Shown in pieces: positions 42,213 through 50,039 of a DNA stretch of 50,039 bases (position 1 is its first letter; every line of letters starts with the position of its first letter). This DNA is from Pseudomonadota bacterium (GTDB lineage Bacteria; Desulfobacterota; Syntrophorhabdia; Syntrophorhabdales; Syntrophorhabdaceae). The notes below the pieces were generated by a model. It had not been told where the DNA came from. It saw only the letters and a program-made list of their open reading frames with translations, and ran no database searches. The DNA lies in contig JAPLKB010000047.1 in the NCBI GenBank assembly GCA_026388275.1, positions 1-50,039 of the forward strand, written 5' to 3'. The translations under genes and the position numbers were made by a program.

Positions 42213-43958
42213 TTACTCTCCTTTCTTCTTCTTCGAGCGCATAGCCTCCGGAACTAACGGTTTCCCCTTGCGAAGATACGCCATTTCTAAACGGTCTCCT
42301 GTCAGGACAGTTTGTCTTTTTTGCTCTTCTTCTGCCATCAAAAGCACTTCTTCGGTTTCCACATCGAACTCGGCACGCAATGCTGCAATCTTTGTTTCCA
42401 GGGCATTCCTCTTGCGCTCCTGCTCACGGATCCTGCGATCCACCTCACGCCGGCGTGTCTGCTCAGAGGCCTTTTCCCCGGCATCCTGGGCTGCTCTGGC
42501 ACTGCCGGTTAATACCTCACCGGAACCGGTATAGATATCGATAAGTTCAATGCCCTGGTTCGTAAGCAGGAATTCTTGAATCTGGTTGGAGTGGGGCATG
42601 CCGCGGGACTTCAAAATGTAGAGGCCCCGGTTGCGTTCCCCGTTGAGTTCGATGTCCCTCAGAAGTAGCCACGTATCAATGAGAGAAGATATCTCTTCGC
42701 TTGTGTGTTCAAGGTTGCCTGTAAAATGAGTGAGGTCCGTAAGGAAAGTTGAGATATTTTTCATCTTCAAATAATCGATCAGGCGCGTTAATATGGATTT
42801 GACCTCTGATTCTGTTCCCGCAGCGCTCAGGTTACTGATCGGGTCTATAATGAAAACCTGGGGGTTAAACTTATCGATCTTTTTATGGAAGGTGAGAAGA
42901 TGCATCTCAAGACCGTAAAGCGAAGGCCGGGCTGAATGAAACTTGAGAAGCCCCTGTTTCACCCATCGGGCAAGATCAATGCCGATAGAGCTCATGTTCC
43001 GGATGATCTGGCCGGGAGATTCCTCGAAGGCACAATACAGGCAGCGCTCACCTCGCCTGCAAGCGGCGTCGGCAAAGGTGGCCGACATACTTGTTTTGCC
43101 TGTGCCCGCTGTACCGGAGACAAGGATGGTGCTGCCCCGGTAGAACCCTTTTCCCTCAAGCATTGCATCCAACTTGGGGATGCCCGTGGCAATGCGCTCT
43201 GTGGAAACGGGGTAATCGATCCCCAGGGAAGTGATGGGAAGGATAGAGAGGCCGCTCTCGTCTATCAGGAAGGGATACTCATCGGAGCCGTGAGATGAGC
43301 CGCGGTACTTGACAATACGCAGGCGGCGGGTGGAAATTTGCTTATCAATGCGGAAGTCGAGGAGAATCACGCAATCGGCCACGTATTCCTCGAGCCCGTA
43401 GCGTGTCAGGAGCTTATCGCCCTTTTCCCCTGTAATAATGGCCGTCACACCGCGGTCTTTCAACCAGTGAAAAAGCCGGCGAAGCTCTGCCCGAAGGATA
43501 GCGGCATTAGACAGCCCGGAGAAAAGTGCTTCTATGGTATCTAAGACAACCCGCTTCGCCCCGATGGAATCAATGGCATTGCCCAGGCGGATGAATAATC
43601 CTTCCAGGTCATACTCACCCGTCTCCTCAACCTCGCTCCGCTCGATGTAGACGTGGTCAGTTGCGATAAGGCCACGCGTCATCATGTCGTGGAGATCAAA
43701 ACCAAGGGAGATGAAGTTCTTCGCAAGATCCTCCGGCGTCTCCTCGAAGGTCATAAAGACCCCGGGTTCTCCATAATCCAGGGCGCCCCGCATGAGAAAC
43801 TCCATGGCGAAAAGTGTTTTACCGCAACCCGCACTGCCGCAGATCAGAGTTGGCCTGCCCCTCGGAAGCCCTCCCTTTGTAATCTCATCGAGGCCCTTGA
43901 TGCCCGTCAGGCATTTTTCAAGAAAATCAACATCATGTTTTGCCTTGCCCATTATCAC
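42213..43958 (-). CDS. kaiC: KaiC-family double-domain ATPase
   Basis: A 581-aa protein with two RecA-like domains. CI: Walker A GSAGCGKT at 41-48, catalytic Glu pair E72/E73 (FEETPEDL). CII: Walker A GTAGTGKT at 282-289, E312/E313 (FEESPGQI). The phosphorylation segment reads EEISSLIDT, putting S424/S425 at the Ser431/Thr432 positions of cyanobacterial KaiC, with T419 near Thr426. The last 90 residues form a charged coiled coil ([20 protein letters not shown]...) in place of the KaiA-binding tail. No kaiA is present. Likely an hourglass or stress timer, not a full clock. Confidence 0.93.
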   Translation of the reverse strand: MIMGKAKHDVDFLEKCLTGIKGLDEITKGGLPRGRPTLICGSAGCGKTLFAMEFLMRGALDYGEPGVFMTFEETPEDLAKNFISLGFDLHDMMTRGLIATDHVYIERSEVEETGEYDLEGLFIRLGNAIDSIGAKRVVLDTIEALFSGLSNAAILRAELRRLFHWLKDRGVTAIITGEKGDKLLTRYGLEEYVADCVILLDFRIDKQISTRRLRIVKYRGSSHGSDEYPFLIDESGLSILPITSLGIDYPVSTERIATGIPKLDAMLEGKGFYRGSTILVSGTAGTGKTSMSATFADAACRRGERCLYCAFEESPGQIIRNMSSIGIDLARWVKQGLLKFHSARPSLYGLEMHLLTFHKKIDKFNPQVFIIDPISNLSAAGTESEVKSILTRLIDYLKMKNISTFLTDLTHFTGNLEHTSEEISSLIDTWLLLRDIELNGERNRGLYILKSRGMPHSNQIQEFLLTNQGIELIDIYTGSGEVLTGSARAAQDAGEKASEQTRRREVDRRIREQERKRNALETKIAALRAEFDVETEEVLLMAEEEQKRQTVLTGDRLEMAYLRKGKPLVPEAMRSKKKKGE

Positions 43959-44182
43959 CCCCGGTTTCCTTATTCATTATGATGTAATACCAACGAAGAG
44001 TTAGATACTATTGGGACTGCTCAATAAAATATGCATTAAATTATAATACCACCCACCAACCCCTTCCCCTCAAAAAAATGGTGGGGTGAGCTGGATGATT
44101 TAATTTTATTTATTGCACTTGTATTAATGTATATCAAAGAATCTATTATCTCGCAATAGAAAAAAAGTGGGGAGGGGGCTCG

Positions 44183-44827
44183 TCAAAAGAGCTTCTCGAA
44201 GAAATTGGTAATAAGGCCTCCCTTCTTTTTACTTTTCCCCTGGCTGTAGGCATTGGGGTGGAAAATGGTCCTGCTGAAAACGATCCGCCACCCCTCCTCT
44301 TCCTTGATCATCTCCAGGTTCAGCGTTTCGCGATCATAGAGTGTGAAGGGGCTTGAGACCACCGTCACGGCTTTCTTTTTGTCATACTTGTTAAAGATGA
44401 CCTCATCAATTCTGAAATTCTGGACCTTGATGCGATTTTCCACATGATCGTTGGCGAAATCGTTCAGGGTATATGCTTTTTTCGACACCTTGGAGAGTTG
44501 TTCATAAGCGCCCCGATAATCACCCGCCGTGACATCCTCCAAAAACCCATTCACCAACTTTATAATGTGGGATGTATCACGGCTCGGTGTAGTGATCAAA
44601 AATAGAAAAGTCAGCATCAAGGCTGCCAGGAAGGAATATCCCATCACTGCATACCGCTTCTTACTTCTGAAGATGTTTTCGTAAATCCATTTTCGTTCTA
44701 TGAAAATGATCGTACCAATCGCAATGACGATGAGAACAACGGCAAGGATACTGCCCTTTAGCAGGAAAGAAACACCCATTCCGATAAAAATGTTTATAAG
44801 AGTGATGTAAAGATTTTCTTTTTTCAT
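44183..44827 (-). CDS. Membrane protein with NTF2-like domain
   Basis: A 214-aa protein with two or three N-terminal membrane helices (about 7-25, 26-45 and 62-81) and a soluble C-terminal part of NTF2/DUF4878 appearance: NGFLEDVTAGDYRGAYEQLS, FRIDEVIFNKYDKKKAVTVV, LNLEMIKEEEGWRIVF. Function unknown. The tail is basic (GKSKKKGG). Lies upstream of kaiC on the same strand across a 220-bp gap with no gene. Confidence 0.65.
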   Translation of the reverse strand: MKKENLYITLINIFIGMGVSFLLKGSILAVVLIVIAIGTIIFIERKWIYENIFRSKKRYAVMGYSFLAALMLTFLFLITTPSRDTSHIIKLVNGFLEDVTAGDYRGAYEQLSKVSKKAYTLNDFANDHVENRIKVQNFRIDEVIFNKYDKKKAVTVVSSPFTLYDRETLNLEMIKEEEGWRIVFSRTIFHPNAYSQGKSKKKGGLITNFFEKLF

Positions 44828-44983
44828 AAAGATAAGATCCCATTTCCCTCAAAAGACGCGAACTGCAAACATACTTTTCTTAATTCTCCTTTAATTTTAG
44901 TTAATTTACAAGTGAAAATCCTATTACAGAATTACAGAATTACTTAATTCCGTTTGTAATGTTGCATATCGAAAGAGTATAAC

Positions 44984-45018
44984 AAACCCAACATTTCAGG
45001 AAGCTAAATGTTGGGTTT
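44984..45018. other. Perfect 13-bp hairpin
   Basis: AAACCCAACATTT (44984-44996) pairs with AAATGTTGGGTTT (45006-45018) over a 9-nt loop. There is no T tract and no gene end nearby. The following sequence (45008-45223) has an open frame ending GPPKSAGSF that I cannot classify; it may be a remnant. Nearby is the doubled motif ATTACAGAATTACAGAATTA. Confidence 0.55.
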
Positions 45019-45318
45019 ATGGACAACACCCTCGGTGCAAAAAGCAAGACCTGACCCCCAACTCCTAAACGTAAATACCGGCCTTGTTGCTGCGGACGTC
45101 TTCGCCAACAAGCGATACTGGACGCCTGCACAGGGCGGCGATGCAGGCTCTCCCCAGCTCGGCACATGGTCTACGACACCGAATAATGAAGGACCGCCGA
45201 AAAGCGCCGGGAGTTTCTGAAGCTCTTATGCCGCTTGCATATTTTTCTTTATTTCAGTTTCTTTTGCTCTTCACGTGGCTTCCCGCTTCGCGCTTCCCAA
45301 GTCCTCTTATCTTTTCTA

Positions 45319-45354
45319 CTATGTCCCGCATAAAGCGGGATTAAACCGTACACT
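45319..45354 (+). repeat. 36-bp palindromic repeat R1
   Basis: CTATGTCCCGCATAAAGCGG and then GATTAAACCGTACACT, with the internal hairpin TCCCGC-ATAAA-GCGGGA. It is followed by ATTCACTATTAACTATTCAC. It flanks the ParB-like gene; R2 is the inverted copy on the other side. Confidence 0.9.
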
Positions 45355-45386
45355 ATTCACTATTAACTATTCACTATTCACTGCCT

Positions 45387-46316
45387 TTATACTTGCGGCG
45401 GTCTTTTCTTTCCGTACGGGGTTATAAACATCTGTTGCTGCACAAAATTACAGAAAACCTGCAGTTCATAGAGATATTTTTCAACATCTTCCCGTATATA
45501 GGTTCCAATGCCTTTCTCAAAATCTGTTTTTATGGATATCAGACCTTTAACCTGCTTCTTAACGGATTTGGGCTTTGTATTATTCGGGTCAGGTTTGACT
45601 TTTTTGTATGCTGTGAGCATCCTTTCAAGTGTAGCATTTGTTACCGGTGTCTTTATGACAGCATCGAATATGTTTTTAAGATTGGGACATTCGAGGTTTG
45701 CGGCAAAGAGATATCCCTGTGAAACAGGGAGATTTCCTGACGAAATTGTTGCCTGAATTTCAGGAGAAAGTTTTAAAAGTGAAATAGTGCGATGCAGCGT
45801 CCGTATTGACTTTCCGGAGATTTCAGAAATTTCTGCCACAGTGGCAGAAAAATCTTCCGATACATATTCTGGAGAACGATTGTAATTTACCAATTCACTC
45901 ATTACCCCATCCACATCATATCCCTTCTCAGGATGTTTTGCCTGAATAAAAGAGAGTATCCCTTTGGCCTGGTCTATGGGATTTAGGTCTTCACGCTGGA
46001 GGTTCTCAGTAAGTTGAATGGCTATAGTGTCCCCTAATTCATTACCTGCTTCAATAACTCGCACCGGTACGGTTTCAAGCCCGAGTTGTTGGGCTGCAAC
46101 AAGACGCCTCTCTCCACAGATGAGTAGATATGTCCCGTCATCCTGCCCTGTTACAATGAGAGGTTCTAAGATGCCTTTGTCTTTAATCGATTGCATGAGA
46201 GACTTGAATGAGTCTGTTTCAATATCAATGTTCGATCTCACCTGTTCCATTACTACAATCTTGTCTACTGGAATGTACAGAAACTCAGGATTTACACTTG
46301 TCTTCTTAGTTGCCAT
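45387..46316 (-). CDS. Orphan ParB/RepB/Spo0J-like protein
   Basis: A 309-aa protein. ParB N-terminal domain: ILEPLIVTG, CGERRLVAAQQLGLETVPVR (GERR motif, CTP-binding type), QLTENLQREDLNPIDQAKGI. A helix-turn-helix follows at about 145-180 (FSATVAEISEISGKSIRTLH). No parA is next to it and it is bracketed by inverted R1/R2 repeats, so it may be part of a mobile cassette, not the chromosomal segregation protein. Confidence 0.88.
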   Translation of the reverse strand: MATKKTSVNPEFLYIPVDKIVVMEQVRSNIDIETDSFKSLMQSIKDKGILEPLIVTGQDDGTYLLICGERRLVAAQQLGLETVPVRVIEAGNELGDTIAIQLTENLQREDLNPIDQAKGILSFIQAKHPEKGYDVDGVMSELVNYNRSPEYVSEDFSATVAEISEISGKSIRTLHRTISLLKLSPEIQATISSGNLPVSQGYLFAANLECPNLKNIFDAVIKTPVTNATLERMLTAYKKVKPDPNNTKPKSVKKQVKGLISIKTDFEKGIGTYIREDVEKYLYELQVFCNFVQQQMFITPYGKKRPPQV

Positions 46317-46339
46317 ATTAATCCCCCTTTTTGAAATTC

Positions 46340-46423
46340 AGTGTACGGTTTAATCCCGCTTTATGCGGGACATAGTCGTTAGTGAACAGTGTACGGTTTA
46401 ATCCCGCTTAATGCGGGACATAG
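46340..46423 (-). repeat. Palindromic repeats R2 and R3 in tandem
   Basis: R2 (46340-46375) is an exact inverted copy of R1. R3 (46388-46423) is the same orientation as R2 with one change in the loop (TTTAT to TTAAT). Between them are 12 bp including CGTTAGTGAACA. Confidence 0.9.
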
Positions 46424-46784
46424 TTAAAGACATTTTATTAATCCAGTAATCATTTTATTTATTTCGTTAATATCAGCTTGAATATCCTTTGTTTTTATCT
46501 TTCTTCAAAAAACCCAATTCCTCAGAAAGCAGCACTTGAGTCTCCAACTCTGCTAATGACCCGAGCGCTATATACAAAAACTGTTTATACTCCTTATTAT
46601 ACCTTTTCATGAAACCTTCGGCTATGTTTGAAGGTACTGACACAGCAGATCTCCGCATCTGACTTATTATTCCGTAAATCTCTTTTGCAGGAAAAGAATC
46701 AGTTTCTTGATAAATAACCTTTGCTAATTCCATACTAGTTTGCCATATCTTCAAATCCTTGAAATTTTTAATTTTATCTTCCAT
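46424..46784 (-). pseudogene. S23-type four-helix-bundle protein gene, frameshifted at the 3' end
   Basis: The first 95 residues are a normal four-helix-bundle protein of the type encoded in 23S rRNA intervening sequences: FKDLKIWQTSMELAKVIYQE, IYGIISQMRRSAVSVPSNIA, EGFMKRYNKEYKQFLYIALG, LETQVLLSEELGFL. The frame then stops at GYSS, while the neighbouring frame continues DIQADINEINKMITGLIKCL to TAA (46424). A one-base slip near 46490 in an A-rich run would restore it. May be real or a sequencing error. Confidence 0.8.
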
Positions 46785-46840
46785 TTTTTATCTTCCCGTT
46801 TTTACTATTCACTACCTTTTCATTTTTTCTGCCTTTTTAA

Positions 46841-46876
46841 CTATATCCCGCATAAAGCGGGATTAAACCGTACACT
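46841..46876 (+). repeat. 36-bp palindromic repeat R4
   Basis: CTATATCCCGCATAAAGCGG and then GATTAAACCGTACACT, one base from R1, followed again by ATACTATTCACTATTCACTG. With R3 it brackets the four-helix-bundle gene. Confidence 0.9.
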
Positions 46877-46982
46877 ATATACTATTCACTATTCACTGCC
46901 TTTTCACATTTCATGTCTCGTATCTCGTTAAAGATTCTTCTATGAGGTTTTTACATTTCACGAACAGCACTTTGCGATCAGC

Positions 46983-47010
46983 AAAAAAACGACCTAAACA
47001 CATAGGCCGT
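46983..47010 (-). terminator. Rho-independent terminator
   Basis: On the minus strand ACGGCCTA pairs with TAGGTCGT (one G-U) over a 6-nt loop and is followed by seven T. It is 10 bp past the stop of the gene at 47021-47431. Confidence 0.88.
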
Positions 47011-47020
47011 TTGCAGTGCT

Positions 47021-47431
47021 TCAAATAAATATTACTTTTTTTCGATATATCTTTATTATTGCCCTTATCAATTCAGTGTCATCCATACCTGCTCGCTGAA
47101 GGGAAAAGAGGAGTTCTGCTCCTTTTCTGGCAATCTTAACAATTTCCTCAAACTCGCCATGACGCCCGGCTTTATAATACTCTTGCCTAAACCGCACTAT
47201 TTTTGATAAAGACCGACTAAATCTCTGATTTTCCTTCCCCCTTTTTTCCTGGCAGCTTTCGCAAAAACAATCACCGTGTCTTTCAGCCATCCCTAACAGC
47301 TTGGTGATCCTGTCATGAGGGAATTCTTCTTTTGTTACCAAAACCCTTAAGGCTTTTACGATATTAACAAAATCCAATGCCTTTTTCCCGTCTGCTTTTT
47401 TTTCTGGAACGATTTGTTCTGGCTCTGCCAT
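47021..47431 (-). CDS. Unknown helical protein
   Basis: A 136-aa charged, mostly helical protein. It contains a cysteine cluster DCFCESCQEKRGKE (C-x-C-x2-C) with a preceding His, a possible metal site, and the helices FVNIVKALRVLVTKEEFPHD and GEFEEIVKIARKGAELLF. Start has AGAGGTGAAG upstream and the gene has its own terminator, so it is probably expressed. No family recognised. Confidence 0.6.
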   Translation of the reverse strand: MAEPEQIVPEKKADGKKALDFVNIVKALRVLVTKEEFPHDRITKLLGMAERHGDCFCESCQEKRGKENQRFSRSLSKIVRFRQEYYKAGRHGEFEEIVKIARKGAELLFSLQRAGMDDTELIRAIIKIYRKKVIFI

Positions 47432-47812
47432 AACTTCACCTCTTGTTTTTTAAATGATTACCCTTTCTGCTCATTGACGTCTTCATGCCGAACTGATTTT
47501 GGAATGTCCACCAGAAACACTCTTAATTGATACTATACTCTGCCGTTGATGTAAAGGAGCTTTACCGCATCGGACTATCCATGGGTGAGACCCGCTCGAT
47601 GCCCTTCATGCGGAGGGCGAAATGGGGTCACGGTTCTTTGCCCCGGTACTTAAATTTTGGGGAGCAATGGAGCAGAAAGTGCAATCAAGAAAGTCACCTA
47701 CGAAGCAAGTATATGATCTTTTTCCTTTGATCGTGGATTACGGGAAGAAAGGGTGTATAACGCAGAGGTCAGGCAGAAGCCTGATTTCAGGCCGATTGGC
47801 TGCTCCGCCGGG
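47432..47812. other. Gap with no confident gene
   Basis: A 67-codon plus-strand frame (47527-47730) contains the stretch GETRSMPFMRRAKWGHGSLP but has no ribosome site and no family match; it may be a remnant. I see no repeat or regulatory site that I can support. Confidence 0.4.
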
Positions 47813-48988
47813 TTATGTAAAAAGAACATTGTAACCGATATAGTTTTCCCAGAATTCAGGATCCGTTGTCTTCCATTCAAATAAATCATCAGGATCCTGT
47901 TCATTTGCACTAAGGTACTTGTCAAGCTCGCGTTCTATATTAGCCAATAATTTAGATACTTGTTTATTTTTAGGATGATCATCATTCAGGTAGTAGCGTC
48001 TGTCATCTTCGGAAACCACAAGATTTGATTCAATCAAATCATCAAATACTTTCCCTTCAAATTTGTTGTACTCTTCAAAACCTTTTTCCGCATGATCCAA
48101 AAAGATAAATCGAGCATAGTATTTTGATGAAACTGGTGCCTTATTAATTACCTTTTTTAGCTCATCAATTGCCCGCGTTACCGGATCCCATTTATCTTCG
48201 GGGGTGTCATCTTCCAGCGCCGGGACTGGCTTTTGTCCTGTTGACACAAGTTGCGCCCTTAGCTGCTTGTTAATTTCCTTAAACTGTGAGTTCTCTGTTC
48301 TTATGTCTTGAAGTTCCTCATTCAGTCGCTCAAAATCCGTTTTCTTGATTTCAATCTTTTCATCGAGGGAGACTGTCACCTTCTCGAGTTGATATATGAC
48401 TTGTTTACCAAGTCCCTTAAGCTCAGCCACACCTACCTTTTTCCAGTTAAGTTGCGGAGTCTTTTCCACGAAAGCCGCACTTGATAGAACTTCACCAGCA
48501 GTAGTGTATTTCGCTATTCTCGCACATCTGTCCACAGGAGACCCTTGTGGATCAGGTACTGAATGGTTTTCAAAGTCCAACTCGTACACTAAGCCGAAAT
48601 CAGCCGTCACCTTTATTCTTGTTTCAAAGCCGGTACCTTTCTTGAGCGTTTCTTCGATTTCTGAAACTCTAGCAACCAAATTTTTTGCATCGTTTATATT
48701 ATCAAAAGAGGCCATAACTTCGTCACCAATGTATTTCACTACTTTCCCATTACATTGAATTATGGCAGTTGCGAGCAGATCGCTGAATTGTTTGACTCTG
48801 AGTATCCATACCTCTGGATTGTCGGGATATTGTATTTTAAACTCTGCTGAACCGACTACATCCATGAATATGATCACTTTTTCTTTGAATCCTTCCCTAA
48901 TTCTTTTCTCGGCAGCAGTCTTTTCCTCGCTGATCTGTTGGGCTCTCTGGTTCAGCTTATCAAGCCAGATCAATTCACTATTCCCCAT
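47813..48988 (-). CDS. Class III nucleotide cyclase with long C-terminal region
   Basis: A 391-aa cytoplasmic protein. Residues about 35-195 are a class III cyclase domain: metal ligands D43 (IIFMDVVGSAEF) and D89 (KYIGDEVMASF), the base-selecting Lys85 position, and the arm GSPVDRCARIAKYTTAGEVL. There D153 replaces the usual transition-state Asn, while R157 is kept. A coiled coil follows (about 205-245), then a helical C-terminal domain of unknown fold (SKYYARFIFLDHAEKGFEEY). Product nucleotide is uncertain. No effector gene is adjacent. Confidence 0.85.
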   Translation of the reverse strand: MGNSELIWLDKLNQRAQQISEEKTAAEKRIREGFKEKVIIFMDVVGSAEFKIQYPDNPEVWILRVKQFSDLLATAIIQCNGKVVKYIGDEVMASFDNINDAKNLVARVSEIEETLKKGTGFETRIKVTADFGLVYELDFENHSVPDPQGSPVDRCARIAKYTTAGEVLSSAAFVEKTPQLNWKKVGVAELKGLGKQVIYQLEKVTVSLDEKIEIKKTDFERLNEELQDIRTENSQFKEINKQLRAQLVSTGQKPVPALEDDTPEDKWDPVTRAIDELKKVINKAPVSSKYYARFIFLDHAEKGFEEYNKFEGKVFDDLIESNLVVSEDDRRYYLNDDHPKNKQVSKLLANIERELDKYLSANEQDPDDLFEWKTTDPEFWENYIGYNVLFT

Positions 48989-49033
48989 TTTCTTCTCCTA
49001 TTGCTTTCGTCAACATAACCACTAAGTAGACAG

Positions 49034-49080
49034 AAATAATTCTGTAAAGTTATGGTAAAATGCATAAATAATTCTGTAAA
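49034..49080 (-). promoter_or_regulatory. Direct repeats and promoter upstream of the cyclase
   Basis: The 15-base sequence AAATAATTCTGTAAA occurs at 49034-49048 and 49066-49080, 32 bp apart (about three helix turns). Read on the minus strand, TTTACA of the distal copy (49080-49075), 17 bp, then TACCAT (49057-49052) form a plausible promoter. A related doubled motif lies at about 44923-44945. Confidence 0.5.
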
Positions 49081-49471
49081 AACCCGCCTTACACATGTTT
49101 TCACCCAAGTTTTTTCAAATATTACAGTCTTGGCAATTACTATATGCCTGAGATACTTATTGTGGTTATCTGTCGATGGTTCCACGCCCATAAAATGATT
49201 TTCCCGTATTTTTGGTTGGGTTTCAAGAAGAAAATCGTTGATTCAATAATCAAATGCGATGAAATCTTCATAGTCTCTGGCGGCCTGTCGATTGAGGAAG
49301 AAGCAATTGATAAAGTCACCTACCAATCTACAACATGACGATTTTGCCTTCATCCACAGTTACCACATAAAAGCTGCAAAACAATGTGGTGAACAAAAAA
49401 ACCTCTATGAAAATGCAAAAATAAAGCTTATATTATTAGCATGTTAAGGGATGGAAAGGGAAGCCCCCTTG
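49081..49471. other. Gap with no confident gene
   Basis: A 64-codon plus-strand frame (49144-49338, SIIKCDEIFIVSGGLSIEEE) has no good ribosome site and no family match. Otherwise nothing recognisable. Confidence 0.35.
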
Positions 49472-49699
49472 TTACTTCAGCGACTCCTTTTTTGGTAACA
49501 ACAAAATCACAAGCTTAGGCGCTATATAACCAAGCAGATCAGTCCTAAAGCCCTTGCCCTTGCCTTTGCCTTCTATGCTTTGTTCCTCTTGAGTTATTGT
49601 TGCTTCAAGGCCCATCTTGTGTGCTTCGATAAGTAATTCGTTTATCTCTTTCTCTTTCTCCTTGATGCTTTCCAACAATTTCTCCTTAGTTATATTCAT
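49472..49699 (-). CDS. Small charged helical protein
   Basis: A 75-aa protein starting at ATG 49699 behind AAGGAGGGG. The N-terminal half is a coiled helix (KLLESIKEKEKEINELLIEA), followed by a Gly/Lys turn (EGKGKGKGF) and a hydrophobic end (LLGYIAPKLVILLLP). No family recognised. Confidence 0.6.
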   Translation of the reverse strand: MNITKEKLLESIKEKEKEINELLIEAHKMGLEATITQEEQSIEGKGKGKGFRTDLLGYIAPKLVILLLPKKESLK

Positions 49700-49915
49700 A
49701 TTCCTCCCCTCCTTGTAATTTGAAATACTCGTACAATCGTACTTTCCCATCTCTTTGGTTTGTGTCTTTCAATAATACACCCTACTGTTTTTTTCTCAAT
49801 TCCAACATGAGACAAAATAAGATATTATGTCCAGTAAAATAAACCTACCCTTGCGGTGTGAGTTACTAAAAACCTTAATATCTCTTTGCACCTACCTAAT
49901 ACGTAACAAAATTTA

Positions 49916-49944
49916 TTGACCGTTAGACTGCTAAGGATCATTAT
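49916..49944 (+). promoter_or_regulatory. Sigma70-type promoter for the last gene
   Basis: TTGACC (49916-49921), 17 bp, CATTAT (49939-49944), 35 bp before the start codon at 49980. Confidence 0.5.
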
Positions 49945-49979
49945 TTATTCTGCTTTTTCTTAAAAGAAAAGGAGGAGAA

Positions 49980-50039
49980 ATGACCCGGACAAATCAAAGT
50001 TTTATCAGACCAAGCGGCAACTTCGAGGCAGTACGCCAA
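49980..50039 (+). CDS. 5' end of an unrecognised gene, runs off the window
   Basis: ATG 49980 follows AAAGGAGGAGAA, a near-perfect ribosome site. The visible residues are MTRTNQSFIRPSGNFEAVRQ. Too short to classify. Confidence 0.6.
   Translation, partial: MTRTNQSFIRPSGNFEAVRQ

Noticed and set aside
45008-45220. 71-codon plus-strand frame as a gene
   Set aside because: No ribosome site, starts inside a hairpin arm, and no family recognised; kept only as a possible remnant.
45387-46316. Chromosomal parABS locus
   Set aside because: No parA, no rRNA methyltransferase gidB-type neighbours and no clear parS; the gene is repeat-flanked.
45319-46876. Four palindromic repeats as a CRISPR array
   Set aside because: Spacing is irregular, orientation alternates, and genes rather than short spacers lie between them.
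47813-49699. Pycsar-type or other cyclic-nucleotide defence system
   Set aside because: The cyclase has no neighbouring effector with TIR, membrane or nuclease domains; the adjacent small genes show nothing of the kind.

Overview
This window looks like chromosome from a Gram-negative, probably anaerobic, Desulfobacterota-type (formerly deltaproteobacterial) organism. The evidence is many signal peptides and lipoboxes, outer-membrane barrels, BON, OmpA, AsmA and DUF748 envelope proteins, and a PEP-CTERM sorting tail of the VPVPPT type. This placement is inference from gene content; there is no rRNA or tRNA gene to anchor it.

Layout. Positions 1-29.5 kb are almost entirely minus-strand and read as an envelope and general-stress island. 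It holds BON lipoproteins, two DUF5329 (YfeK-like) proteins (the second lies at 36 kb), DUF3943 and DUF1207 outer-membrane proteins, a FecR/DUF6600 protein with a long repeat tail, DUF1003, a universal stress protein, YihY, WW/Tyr-rich secreted proteins, small membrane proteins (Thivi_2564, DUF3185 and lmo0937 types), OmpA, a glycine zipper, CsbD, DUF883, a Pat-type acyl-CoA ligase/acetyltransferase, Spy/CpxP and an ice-binding-like PEP-CTERM protein. From 29.8 to 38.2 kb the genes are mostly plus-strand: AsmA, a phospholipase D-like lipoprotein, a metallo-beta-lactamase-fold lipoprotein, DUF5329 and DUF748, with an endonuclease/exonuclease/phosphatase on the other strand. From 44.0 down to 38.7 kb lies a compact minus-strand operon kaiC-kaiB-kaiB-PAS histidine kinase-NarL-type regulator, with no kaiA. 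From 44.8 to 50 kb is a patchy accessory region with an orphan ParB-like protein, a frameshifted S23-type four-helix-bundle gene, an unknown small gene, a class III nucleotide cyclase and palindromic repeats.

Two themes stand out. First, a ~66-bp intergenic element with TGT half-sites 23-24 bp apart occurs eight times between 0.6 and 38.5 kb; five copies lie 125-270 bp upstream of minus-strand envelope genes or their dead paralogues, so it may tie these loci into one regulon. Second, the island is full of recent wreckage: duplicated modules in which one copy carries a stop or frameshift (BON, lmo0937, a 74-aa membrane protein), genes with the whole middle missing (a mechanosensitive channel and a glycogen branching enzyme), and 5' or 3' scraps of MlaE, Pat and CsbD genes. 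Most likely the island grows by duplicating small stress genes and loses copies as quickly.

The best candidates for new biology are the eight-copy element, the kaiC-kaiB-kaiB-kinase-regulator operon in a stress island, and two single-gene cassettes at 45.3-46.9 kb, each bracketed by inverted copies of one 36-bp palindromic repeat.
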